From positions 124,001 through 188,000 of the forward strand of contig VWPU01014050.1 of NCBI GenBank assembly GCA_013398955.1: 64,000 bases of DNA. The letters are read 5' to 3'. This document shows, one piece after another, positions 53,970-64,000 of the stretch. The notes under the pieces are model-generated. The model searched no databases, was not told where the DNA came from, and saw nothing but the letters and a program-made list of their open reading frames with translations. This DNA is from Callaeas wilsoni. Taxonomy: Eukaryota > Chordata > Aves > Passeriformes > Callaeidae. Position 1 is the first letter of the stretch, and each line of letters starts with the position of its first letter. The translations under genes and the position numbers were made by a program.

Positions 53970-55033
53970 CACAATGGCTGCTCATGTCTTGGATGGACAT
54001 ACTCTTTGCTGAACAGCCAGGCCCAGTGAGTGGAGGTGAATGGAGTTATATCCAGCTCATGGCTGGTCACAAGTGCTGTTTCCCAGGGCTCAGTGTTGGG
54101 GATAGCCCTGTTTAAAATCTTTATCCATGATATGGATATGGGGATCAAGTGCAAAGTGTCAGTTTGCAGATGACATTAAGCTAGGTGGGAGTGTTTATCT
54201 GCTGAGTGTTGGAAGGCTCTGCAGCAGGATCTAGACAGGCTGGATCAATGGGCTGAGGCCAGCTGGATGAGGTTCAGTAAGGCAAAGAGCTATATCCTGC
54301 CCTTGGGTCATAACGGCCCCCTGCAGTGCTACAGGCTGGGGGCAGAGTGGCTGGAAAGCTGCACAGCAGAAAAGGACCTGGGGATGCTGGTTGACAGCGG
54401 CTGAGCATGAACCAGCTGTGCCCAGGTGGCCAAGAAGGACAACGGCATCCTTGCTTCTGTTAGCAATAGTGTGGCCAGCAGGACCAGGACAGGGATTGTC
54501 CCCCTGTACTTGGCACTGGTGGCACCACACCTTGAATCCTGGATTCGGGTCTGGGCCCCTTAATTTGGGAAGGACATTGAGGTGCTGGAGCATGTCCAGA
54601 GAAGGGCAGTGGAGCTGGAGAAGAGTCTGGAGCACAAGTCCTGGGGGGAACAGCTGAGGGACCTGGGGGTGTTTAGCCTGGAGAAAATTTTTCTCAGGTG
54701 GACCTTATCACTCTCTACAACTACATGAAAGGTGGTTGTGGCAGAATGGGAGTTGGTCTCCTCTCACACAAGAAGTGGCAGGATAAAAGGAAATGGCCTG
54801 TAGTTGGGCCAGGAGAGGTTTAGATCAGATGTGAGGGAAAATTCCTTCAAGGAACGGGTTGTCGAGCATTGGAACAAGCTGTCCAGGGAAGTAGTTGAGT
54901 CACTATCCCTGGAGGTATTTAAAGGACACATAGATGTGGCACTTAGGGACTTGATTTAGTGATGGATTCAGCAGTGCTGGGTTAATGGTTGATCTTGAAG
55001 ACCTTTTCCCACCTAAATGATTCTACAGTTCTA
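53970..55033 (+). mobile_element. CR1 non-LTR retrotransposon, 5' truncated, with RT remnants
   Basis: The longest CR1 here, about 1.06 kb, plus strand. The 5' part resembles the end of CR1 ORF2 reverse transcriptase (GSVLGIALFKIFIHD, then [11 protein letters not shown] and [10 protein letters not shown] in broken frames). It continues through GTCCAGAGAAGGGCAGTGGA, CATTGGAACAAGCTGTCCAG and TTTCCCACCTAAATGATTCT to the terminal TTCTACAGTTCTA. Stops and frameshifts make it inactive. Open frames on the opposite strand (for example 54231-54635) are shadows of this repeat. Confidence 0.96.
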
Positions 55034-57849
55034 AGAAAGGGTTGTCACACACTAAGAAGACAGAAACATACACTAAACCCTGATATTCAGAGGAAGAAGG
55101 TTAGGACTTGCAATTTTGGAAAATCTAGACCTGGCATTTCCACCTTAAAGTAGATTGTGTGTTTATGATAGTATGTAATTACCTGATCAGATCCTGTTGC
55201 AGGGTTTTGCTTCTTTTTCCCATACAACCTTCTCCCTGATGCTCAAGGATCAGCATAGAAGGAAAGCAGTACCTGATTGACAGAAAACAAAAACCTATTG
55301 ATTTCAGAATTTTCCAGGTGTATTAATTCGCAGCTACATTTCTTCCACTTCTTCTTCCCTTTCTTTTTCTTTTTTTTCTATTTGTCTTAGTGGTCTCTTT
55401 CCATGATGTTTCTCAAAATGTAGTTTATAGATAACTGGTGTCTCATAAAGCTCTGGTAGTGGACAGCAGAAACCTCCTGAACAGGGAAATACTTGCGCTT
55501 CTGGTGACATGAATCGTGCTGTGTGCAGTTCTTGTGGCTGGTTTGTACTTAGAGTGTTTAATGAGGAAATTCTGGCATTTACCAGTGATTGTGTTGCTCT
55601 GAGGGGTTGTGTAAGAGGATTCAGATGCTGCCTGTCTCAGGTGAGCATCTTGGTGCTCCATGGCACTGCCTGTTGGAGCTTTCCCTGGGAGAGGGACTGG
55701 CAGAGGGCAAGATAAATGAGGCACCTTGATTCCCCTGAATGTTCAGTGTTATTTTTTACTATGGCATATTTGTATTTAGGTCTTTTAAGCTTTTAGAAAA
55801 CATACTGCAATCTCCTGTGTATTGTGATTGTAAATATGGTTGCTTTTTTACAAGCCTTCTTCCCCTGTACTCTTGAGAAGACTTTTCCAAACCTAACTAC
55901 TTAATTCCTGTCTCTTCCTAGAATGTATATTTTCTGGATCTACTGATTGATATGTATACATATATATATAATTATTTAAGGTATTCCTGCACTACTGGTG
56001 ATTTGTTATCACCACCACTACTCACATCATCTTAATTGCATGTTAATTTTCCATGTCCCAGTGGTCTGTTGACTTCTGAAAAATACTTCAATTTACACAT
56101 TTTGAAATCAGCATCTAGTTTTGTGTCTGTCATTAATGGATGTATTCATTCTTTGTATTACTTTTTCCTGTTACTTATTTTTAAAAGCCTTTCTTGTTCC
56201 TGCTAAGTTTTTATAATACCATGAATTTGGCCTGCCCTTTTTTTCCTTTCTGCCTGTTTCTTTTCCTTTTGCTCTGTTGATTTCTTCATTTCTCGTCCAG
56301 TTTTTTCTTAACCTCCAATCCTTTGAGCAGTGTCTCAGGAAATTGTATTCACCACCTCCTTTCATTTGTATTTTTCAAAGGAACTGTTCTTGCACTTTGT
56401 TTCTAATCTTTCAAGGACTAGTCTTCTCTTTCACTGAAGAGAAGTTCACTCTTTGCTCCCACTAAATTATATTCCCAGTTTTCTGAAAAAAAGTTCAATA
56501 TTATATTTTTCACATCAAATGGGTTATATTTGTAGACTTAGCCACAAGTCTGCACTTTGTAGTTAAATATTGGTTGGTGCTGTAACTTTTTTCAACTAGC
56601 TTTCTAACTCAAGTGCTCTATACCTTAAGACTTATGTGGTAGTATTTTTAATCAAAATTAGTAAACTGCTTTGCAGTGTAAGTTGTAGACACTGTCATGA
56701 ATTTCTGCATACACATTTTCAGTGATGATCCAGTAGTTGTTTAACGTATTGGGCTCCCCTTTCATCTGATTTATCCTTTTCATGGCTTGAGATTACAATG
56801 ATAGGTGGATTTGTCATTCATGAGATACCAGGAGAGTTTTAAGCTCACAGGAAGTATCCTCCAGTCTTGAGATTCAGAGGTGCAATTCCCCTCTGTCCTT
56901 CTTTTTTTAAACTCTTGTGACTTTACATTATCTTTCGTGTAGTTCAGTTGGAACTTCTTCATCTTCATTGGGTGCATTTTGTCTTATAATACTTATAGTC
57001 AATATTTGTTCCCTTTAAAGCTCCGTTGCATGGATGTCACTCTTACTGTTGACTTCCCTTTGATACACAGTGTGAGACTGTTAACTAGGTGGTGCTTCAT
57101 ATGGAGCGTCACTTCTGTGTTGTTTACATGTGTTTGCACGTTTCTTGAAACTTTATACAGGTTTTTAAGCCCATTTGATAACCTCCTTCCATTCTTACAT
57201 ATGTGAATACTTCTGGTAGTAACGAAAAGTGGAACTTCTTTTTAGAATTAATCCCAGTTAATAAACTCTAACAAGCCTCAGTGAACAAGAGAGTGAGTTT
57301 CTTCAGAGTTCTTCACAACAGAGATTATAAAACATGATTGTATCTGCTATTACTTTAAAAAAGAAAAGCTTAATCCTAGAAGTCTGGTTCCTTTGTCTAC
57401 TTGGTTTTTAGCTAATGTGTTCTTTTGATAACCTTTTTATCATTTCGTGGAACTGTGTAAAGCGATTCAGGAAAAGCAGGTTAATAGAAGAATATAGACT
57501 CTAAAATGTTCTAAAAGATGTGGATTTTGGTCCCAGTGGAGACTGACACTCCAGCCTACTTACTGTAGCTGGAATGTATTGATTTTCTTTTCCCCCATTT
57601 TAGCTGCACCACTGAATTAGGTATTGTGAAGCATCTTTCCCTGTGAAGAGAGGAAAAACTGTCATGAACTTTTTCACCCTAACAGTACAGCCTTTCAAAC
57701 TAAACCCGGTTGAATGGAAAAGTCTGTAAAAACCCTGTAACTCAGCTCCCACTCTCTTTTCTCCCTTTCCAACAGCTCTTCCAGCAACCTTAAGAAAGTG
57801 TGATAGATGACTGTAAGAAATTGATTTTTAAATCTTTCTTCATTAAAAA

Positions 57850-57894
57850 CAGCAGCAGTAATAGTAATAATAATAATAATAGTAATAGTAATGG
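57850..57894. repeat. AAT/AGT-rich trinucleotide tract
   Basis: CAGCAGCAG runs into AATAGT and AATAAT triplets. It is an interrupted microsatellite whose reverse frame reads as a leucine run and is not coding. Confidence 0.9.
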
Positions 57895-58692
57895 AAGATG
57901 ATGCATTTCTGTGGCATGATCTCTGAAGGTTAGTGAAGTGGTCTTGTTCAGGTTTTCAGCAAGATGTTCAGTTACTGTTATAATTGGCTGATGAGTAGGT
58001 TTGGGCCTAACTAGAATGCCAGCGTTCGATTTCACAGTGTCCTCTGTGAAGATATGTCACCATTTACCCTGGCTTTAGTGACAATTTTCTGAAAAGGAAA
58101 CTCATGGGAAATCATTATGCTGTTTATATGTCTCCCTTGTTGGAGAGCATTATCCTGTGATATTTTAGCACTGTTTTCCACTGCATGATGGCATCTAGCT
58201 AAGGTTAAGGCAGAACAAGTCCCTTTGCAATTTTGTGACTATATTTTACTTACTGAAGGAGAAAAGATAACCGACAATTAAGTATTTCAGATGTCACTGA
58301 AAGAACATGTGCAACTAATCAATGACATCCTTAGGGAACATGATTTTGTGAAACTGATAAGGTAGAAAAATTGGAGATTTTATGATTTGTCTTACATAAC
58401 AGTAATTGCACCTTTCCAATGAAAAAGACATTTCTGATGATGTAAACATCAGACTTTCCTTTGTGTTGTGTTGTGGGTTTTTCTCCTGAAGCACAGAGTA
58501 GTTCATTAAAGTGTGACAGCAACATATAAACACCCTTTACAATTTTTTAAGAAAATATGGCACTTCTAGTTCAACTGAAATCAATGAGTTGGAAAATGTA
58601 TTTCTGGAGTCACTTCCCAAATCACTTGCTAGAGGTTCTATTAGCTGGTTTAGTTTTGGAGGAAGAGGGGGATTTATTTACTTTAGGAAAAT

Positions 58693-58715
58693 AAACCCCC
58701 ACATCGTGGGGGTTT
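58693..58715. repeat. Perfect 10-bp hairpin with 3-nt loop
   Basis: AAACCCCCAC (58693-58702), loop ATC, then GTGGGGGTTT (58706-58715), followed by more T. It resembles a bacterial terminator by shape only. In an avian intron that reading has no meaning. Confidence 0.85.
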
Positions 58716-59274
58716 TTTCTTAAATTAGCCTACTTAGCCCTCTGGGACCCATATTTGAAACTCATTGCTATGATTGTGATAGAATTTGGATGCAACGGAA
58801 ATTCACATTACAAAGAAACTTAAGTGTGTTTTTATTTCTTTGAAAATATTTATCTTTCAGTTTCTGATGACAGAGCAAACAAGGTAGCTAGTCATGCTTA
58901 CAAGCCAATGTCATATATTCACTTGAACAAATGCTGCAGTTGAGCATATTACATCATAAATTATAGGTAGTGGTTGAGAAACTTTACCTGCTGGTTCCTT
59001 TTCTGCACAACCATCATTTAAAGATTGTCAGGTTTGCAAAATATGGATTTCTTACAAGTTTTCAGACAGAAGTGAAAAATCTGTTGTGTTACGGGTTGTT
59101 CCAGGTAAATTAAGCCAATTATAACAAAATTTCTTATTTAAGAGTATTTCTTTTAACTTAAATAGGAAGCTGAGAATGCTTAGATTTTTTTTTTAGACAT
59201 CCGTTTTGGGCCACCACCTGTGTTGGGAAATGTATTTAGACAGACACACCTAATCCATTGTGTCTGGTTGGTGC

Positions 59275-59379
59275 TTGTGGGGGTTTTGTTTTGGTATTGT
59301 TTGGTTGGTTTTTTGGGGGTTTGTGTGGTTTTTTGTTGGTTTTTGTTTGGTTTGGTTTAGTTTTTTTTTTGTTGTTGTT
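59275..59379 (+). repeat. T/G-rich low-complexity tract
   Basis: About 105 nt of T and G with only isolated adenines, including GGGGG runs and repeated GGTTT words. It resembles the tract at the exon 3 acceptor but does not adjoin any recognised exon. Confidence 0.88.
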
Positions 59380-59828
59380 ATCAGGCTTTTTTTTCTCCTT
59401 TCCTTTCATTTTCACTGTGTATTTTAAATGGCAATATTATGTCCTCACCTCTTGTTGAATCAAAGCCAGTAAAGTCAAGCCAGAAGATAATTTGCCCCCT
59501 ATTAGTATAATTAACTTGTAAACTTCATATTTTTATTTTTAATGCTTAAAAATCCATGTCACATTACATTATGTCAGTTGAAAAATCTTCCTTTGGTCAA
59601 TGCAGTCATTCCTTCCTTCATAAAATTCTGGAAATGACAAAATTCCCAATCAGCAGAGGTGGTGTACAAATACAGTGCAGTGCAAAACTGCTTTCGCTTC
59701 TCTGCAAATTCTACATTGTCAAGTTCAGTGATCACCAAAGCAGAATTATTGACAGCTATGAAACTGTATGGCTTAAAACACTAAAATGGATACTATTTGC
59801 TTATTGTGAAAGGTATTTGGTCAGGCCG

Positions 59829-59870
59829 TGTATCAAGTCAACCCGGCAGGGCTTGGGTTGACTTGATACA
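59829..59870. repeat. Perfect 16-bp inverted repeat (hairpin)
   Basis: TGTATCAAGTCAACCC (59829-59844) and its exact reverse complement GGGTTGACTTGATACA (59855-59870) flank a 10-nt loop, GGCAGGGCTT. A poly-A run follows at about 59879-59891. Confidence 0.92.
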
Positions 59871-61138
59871 TGTTGTGGAAAAAAAAAAAAACAAAATAGA
59901 ATGAGATATTAATCTCAAGTGAGTGGAAGTAGAAGCAAATAGGCTTGTAAGAGCTGTCAGTAGTTTTCCTTTTATAAAATGGTGTATCCTTCTCTTCTTC
60001 CCTGCTCCATTCAGCAGCCTCAGCAGGCAGCTCAACTTTTAAAAAAAGCTGTCAAGAGTTCTAAGAATGAAGTTGCATATAAGCACTGGATGCCCTTAAA
60101 TATCTTTCTACAACTTTTTGCCATTCTTCATTCCATATAATTAGCAAGATGGTTTTATTTGAGCCAGTCATACACATTCCTATGCAATTCATGCACTCTC
60201 TGAATATGCATCCACCTCCTCACCTTCTTTTGTGCATAACCTAAATGCAGAATGGGATAAATTTTGCAGCAACAGAGTGCTGATTTTGCAGAATGCCAAC
60301 AAAGTGGCATTTTTTAATGCAGTGTCTTCATCTAGAGGTAAACTGAAAGGCTTAACACTTGCCAGCATCTTAGACCTCCTTGTTTGCTCCATCCCTTAAA
60401 ATCTAGAACAGAAATATTCAAAAGCTGCATTTTTCCGTTCTTTTTTTCAAACATTTTAGTGATGGCCTCAGCTGTTGAGAAAGTGTAGCCTCTGAATTCA
60501 GACTTGCAGATGTAACTTAAAAAAAGATCCAGTTCTCAAATACCTGTTTTCAAATAAGTCCATTCACATCTTATGTAATTTTAACATTAAGCAGGTCTTC
60601 CTTACACAAGTATCCAAACCATTTGCCATAAAACCTGCTATAAAATCTAGATGACTTCTAGATGTCTCTTTCAACCTTTTTTTTTTGTGATCCTGCTGTC
60701 CTCTATATACCATTGTGTCTCCCTTGTGATATTGTAATGTAAAAGAATACACACGCAGGAGTAAGTTACCTCCTGAATGGAAGAGTAATGTGTCTTTCCA
60801 TCACCAGACTTGTTTCTTCTCTATATTTATTTCTTCTGTCATAGGGTGGGAAAGTGAATAGGATGAACATGGATAGCTTTGGTTCTAGGAGTCAACTTAA
60901 TTTTAAATCCAGTGAAGTTCTTTCCATACATACATTCACTTCAGATCAGACCTTTATGAAGGAAATCTCTTTAAGAAAACTTATTACCTCCTTTCCCTTG
61001 TGAAGTACATGTTTTCAGAATGTATGTCATTATGAACAATAAAAAAATAGGGGCTTAATCTTCCGGGTGAGACATTGGTTGAATTTATTGACTGTTTTTC
61101 TTTGCCTTGTGAAAACCGTAAATCATCTAATCAAAGGA

Positions 61139-61361
61139 TGTAGTCTGGCCATTATGTGGCCATTGTATCACGATTGTGGAAGAATGTGGCAAGTCTGGCC
61201 AGCAGCTGTGTGGTCAGAGCTTTGTTGTTCAGAGCCGTAGTGCAGATACATGGAGTACGTTGTAACCTGACCTGTCCAGCCAAGCAAGGAGTTTTCCTTG
61301 TTGTCGTTTACCAAGACGTGCATTAATAAAACTGCACAAAGTGGAGACTTCTTCTATTCAT
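61139..61361 (+). mobile_element. Possible solo LTR remnant
   Basis: A 223-nt segment with TG at its 5' end and CA at its 3' end. It has AATAAA at 61325-61330 and a higher CpG count than its flanks (CACGAT, GCCGTA, TACGTT, GTCGTT, GACGTG). The TG...CA borders, poly-A signal position and CpG content fit an avian retroviral LTR. No adjacent target-site duplication was found and no family is recognised. Confidence 0.3.
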
Positions 61362-61750
61362 AATCCAGATGGGAGTCTTCTGTGAGGTAAACATGAAAGC
61401 ACTGATCTGAGGCTGTCTTATTTTATATTTTAAATAAACAGAATTTTATTCACAAATGAGCATGCCAGTAACTTAGTTCCACAATCAGATATCTCTGCTT
61501 GAGAGGCATATAGTTTGGCACCAGTGATGGCAGGTGAAAAAGAATGTAGTAGCATAAGTTGAATGTATTTCTAAGTGATTCATCAAGAACTGTGGTTTTC
61601 CTATTGAAATGAAGCATTCCAAAGTAGGTGTAAAAAACGGAGAATTGAAAAGTGTTGCAAGAGAGAAATGTTTTAGTAGCTTGAATGGAAGTGTGCAATA
61701 TCTAAAATATTTTTTAAAAGTGAGTTTCTATTGTGCCTTTTTTTTTACAG

Positions 61751-61845
61751 ACAGTCATTTTAGAAAATGAAGAGCTCCCTAAGATATTTCTCGATTTTCT
61801 GAATGTTCGTCATGTACCTACCTTGCCAAAAGCAGAAAGCTGTGG
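61751..61845 (+). CDS. SNX24: SNX24 exon 4 (end of PX domain)
   Basis: The exon has 95 nt, enters in phase 0 and leaves two bases (GG) for a glycine codon completed by exon 5. It encodes TVILENEELPK through KAESCG, about residues 84-115. The segment ELPKIFLDFLNV is the final helix of the PX fold. The acceptor is TTTTTTTTACAG and the donor is GTAAGC. Differences from remembered human SNX24 are conservative (Ala to Thr, Leu to Ile, Leu to Val, Ser to Thr). It lies 29 kb downstream of exon 3, and exons 4 to 6 cluster within about 2.2 kb. Confidence 0.97.
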
Positions 61846-62967
61846 GTAAGCTCTCATTTACTGAAAAATATATGGAGGCCAAAAGGCCCATATCCACTCA
61901 GTGCTGATGCAATTCCATTGACTTAAAATGGTCTTGCTGCCAACTGTAACACTGTAAAATAAATGGGCATTAGGTTCATGTTAAGTATGTTTATATATCC
62001 CCAAAAGGTCGTAAAATAAATCCAGCATGTTCAAAGACAGGAGAGAAACTTAATGTAATATTCTTGGAAAGCAAAGGAGAGCTTAGACAAGAAAAATACG
62101 ACTTTCTTGTAGGTCATGAGGTATCTACTGAAATGTAAGATATTCATTAAGCACTCACTAAAATTGGATAGAAAGCCTTTGCATGTGCTTTATGACCATA
62201 GCATCTGCACAAAATAGAAGCTCATTCCATGATGATTTTATGATCTCCCTCTGTGTGTTCAAAAATGAGGTTCTTTCACCTTCCTGATGACACTACCCCA
62301 GTGACCCGATTGCCCATCAGCTGGGAAGGGTTCCTAATCAGAGTGGCAGAAGGGAATCCTAGTATGATGAATGTAACGATTGCAGAAATACCCAAACCAG
62401 TCTAACTGGAAGCTGTTACCAACTGCAGCTGTGAGCTTTCTAGGGAGAATTTCTTTTGCTATGTAAAATGACTTGGTTGATAGTGCAGAAACATTACCAG
62501 AACGTGCTCCCCAGAAAATCACATGGCCCTTTTCCACTTTGGGGCAAGCTGTGTGGATCTGCAATGGTGAGAAGGCAAGTTTACCTGAAGATTATTTTGA
62601 GGCCCTCTTAGACTTGGAGGTCTCTATGGCCCAGGGCAACATCCAGAGTGATTCGGAAGCTATCAGGCTTGTTGTAGTTTTCACTTGCAGTTAATGACAT
62701 CAGCCAGTATCCTCAGTGGAACTGTACCCCAACACTTCATAGATAGATAGATGGCAATTGATCTGTTACAGTAAGATGGATGCTGTAATATTCAAGTAGT
62801 GGTGGTTATAAAATTATACAATCTTCCACGTATATTTCCTTATGTGGCATTATGTGGCCACTGACCAGAAAAAGATTGCTCCCTTTGGTAATTCTTAAAG
62901 GATTTGGGGGTTTTAATTGTAAAATTAATTTTGTTATAACCAAAGCTTCCTGGCACTTTACTTGCAG
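61846..62967 (+). other. SNX24: SNX24 intron 4
   Basis: This intron has 1122 nt, a GTAAGC donor and a TTACTTGCAG acceptor. It is unique sequence apart from a short GATA run at about 62741-62753. A 73-codon open frame at 62473-62694 has no recognised homology and is not counted as a gene. Confidence 0.9.
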
Positions 62968-63000
62968 CTCTTTTGATGAAACAGAATCTGAAGAATCAAG
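62968..63000 (+). CDS. SNX24: SNX24 exon 5 (33-nt acidic linker exon)
   Basis: This very small exon completes the glycine codon left by exon 4, then encodes SFDETESEES and leaves AG for a serine codon finished by exon 6. It corresponds to about residues 115-126 of SNX24, the acidic linker after the PX domain. The acceptor is CTTGCAG and the donor is GTGAGC. The exon is 33 nt with the same phase on both sides, so skipping joins exon 4 to exon 6 in frame as ESCG-KLSHQ. The residues agree with remembered human SNX24, which makes the call secure despite the length. Confidence 0.95.
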
Positions 63001-63870
63001 GTGAGCTTGATTTCTACTCTTTATAGGGCACCTGATTAATAAACTACTTAAATTATTGGTGTTTATTTGTTCTTTGCAGTTAACAAATAAGAAGTAGACT
63101 AGCAGTAAAATTAGATGTATTTGTTAAATATTACCATCAGCTGTGCTATATCTATCCATTTTTAGTGTGGCTTGAACATCCTTATGCTAGTGTTGAGAAA
63201 TTCCTTACAAAATGGACAGAATAGTGTCAGCTCTAAAATATATCTGGGAGTGTATTTTTTGTAGCAAGATTTAGCAGAAGAAATGAGAGGTCTGAGTTCT
63301 TCCCTATGCATTTGGTAGAGCTTCATCTGCATCTGGTTGCACTACTTTGAGTGTGTATGTACAGAGCAGAGTGGAGAGGGCTGGGGGAGGCTGTCTGTGC
63401 CATGGCCGAGGGTGGGAGTCAGGCCTGGGGGTCTTCCAAGGAGTTCTCTCCATGGGTGATGGGTACAGCAACTGCTTTGGGGGCTGTAAGAACACGGTGA
63501 CATTTTGAATCTGCTTGGTGGCCTGGAGAGCCTGTAGACATAGAGCCTGGTTGTAGATGGTCTTGTAGCCTGCATGGCGCCGTGTGCCAGGGAGCAGAGC
63601 AGAATCAGGAGGTCTCAGAGCCAGCTACAAGCCACTCCTCCTGGATGCAGGTCCTTCACTCCAGCTTGACATTGAGGATTTCACTGTGTGGCTGAGGAGC
63701 AGCAAGCTTTGCTTCCAGGAGATGGAGATTGCCTTCTTGGGCAGCACTGGTGTGTGGAACCACACTGCGTGGCTCCTGGCAGCTCAACCACCTCACTTAT
63801 CAAAGCTAGTTTGTAGAATAGTCTATTTGCTGTCCCTTGATACTGACATCCCTGTTCTTGACCTTTCCAG
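63001..63870 (+). other. SNX24: SNX24 intron 5 with GC-rich block
   Basis: This intron has 870 nt, a GTGAGC donor and an ACCTTTCCAG acceptor. The first ~290 nt are AT-rich. From about 63330 to 63790 the sequence is clearly richer in G and C and carries long open frames on both strands. I recognise no gene or repeat family in it. A frame open from 63569 runs in phase into exon 6. It may be an old retrocopy or an unclassified repeat. Confidence 0.8.
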
Positions 63871-63935
63871 CAAACTGTCCCACCAGCCTGTGCTGCTGTT
63901 CCTAAGGGATCCATATGTCTTGCCTAAAGCCAACG
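63871..63935 (+). CDS. SNX24: SNX24 exon 6
   Basis: The exon has 65 nt. It completes the serine codon from exon 5 and encodes KLSHQPVLLFLRDPYVLPKAN, about residues 127-147, ending with one base of the next codon. The acceptor is ACCTTTCCAG and the donor is GTAATC. The final G plus the next exon should give the Asp of the expected C-terminal DFPNVVIEG segment, so the splice phase fits the known family. Human SNX24 has Ala-Ala-Ser where this protein has Lys-Ala-Asn. The last exon, about 22 residues, is outside the window, so the gene is partial at both ends. Confidence 0.96.
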
Positions 63936-64000
63936 GTAATCAAACCTGTCATCTGTTAACAGCACTTTACTGATCTGACCCTGCACTGCATAAACCACAT
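63936..64000 (+). other. SNX24: SNX24 intron 6 (5' end)
   Basis: The sequence after the GTAATC donor is noncoding. An in-frame read-through would add about a dozen codons and stop at about 63973. Confidence 0.85.

Larger units (their letters stand above)
32656..61750 (+). other. SNX24: SNX24 intron 3
   Basis: This intron of 29,095 nt splits the end of the PX core. It contains a CR1 3' tip (33762-33812), a CR1 (35281-35650, minus), a GGAT microsatellite (39473-39526), a 91-bp perfect tandem array (44837-45095) and a poly-T tract (50219-50253). It also contains a trinucleotide-rich tract (53649-53707), a long CR1 (53970-55033, plus), an ATT-rich tract (57850-57894), a T/G-rich tract (59275-59379), several hairpins and a possible LTR remnant (61139-61361). 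Intervening unique stretches such as 35651-39470, 39530-43950 and 45100-53960 are AT-rich with no recognised gene. Confidence 0.9.

Noticed and set aside
54231..54635. 134-codon minus-strand open frame
   Set aside because: It is antisense to the plus-strand CR1 and fully explained by that repeat.
58693..58722. Terminator-like hairpin plus T run
   Set aside because: Rho-independent termination is bacterial, and this is an intron of a vertebrate gene.
1..64000. Search for a novel multi-gene system, CRISPR array, tRNA or rRNA
   Set aside because: No regularly spaced repeats, no cloverleaf or rRNA words, and only one supported gene (SNX24). The content is ordinary avian intronic DNA.

Overview
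The window is bird genomic DNA, probably from a neognath and possibly a songbird. Seven CR1 non-LTR retrotransposon fragments, T/G-rich low-complexity tracts and a decayed copy of the avian TOPORS-like RING family all point to birds. The background is AT-rich and has no CpG island. The only supported protein-coding gene is SNX24 (sorting nexin 24, a small PX-only phosphoinositide-binding protein). It lies on the + strand and runs through the whole window.

SNX24 layout: exon 1 is not visible and should lie upstream. The window starts inside intron 1 and contains exon 2 (25496-25579), exon 3 (32551-32655), exon 4 (61751-61845), exon 5 (62968-63000, only 33 nt) and exon 6 (63871-63935). It ends early in intron 6, so the exon for the last ~22 residues is missing. 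The five exons keep one open frame across all junctions, have GT/AG borders, and encode about residues 21-147 of the 169-residue protein. This includes the PX signature (KRYSEF) and the second basic helix (EQRRQGLE). Human 5q23 genes such as SNX24 generally map to the avian Z chromosome, so a Z origin is a reasonable inference that the window itself cannot prove.

Repeats: intron 1 holds three CR1 fragments (2151-2650 minus, 8874-9413 plus, 12619-12795 minus). Intron 2 holds another CR1 (27165-27600 minus). Beside it are an unassigned GC-rich block and a dead TOPORS-like RING gene (28150-29131, minus) that has lost three zinc ligands. Intron 3 (29 kb) holds a CR1 3' tip (33762-33812), a CR1 (35281-35650 minus), a GGAT microsatellite, a perfect 91-bp tandem array, and the longest CR1 (53970-55033 plus, with reverse-transcriptase remnants). 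It also has several perfect hairpins and AT-rich blocks that look like candidate regulatory elements. Intron 5 holds a GC-rich block of unknown origin whose open frame runs in phase into exon 6.

I found no bacterial-style operon, CRISPR array, tRNA or rRNA, and no convincing new multi-gene system. The most useful leads are the T/G tract with almost no adenines at the exon 3 acceptor, the skippable 33-nt exon 5, the decayed TOPORS-like copy, the perfect 91-bp tandem array and the perfect stem-loops.
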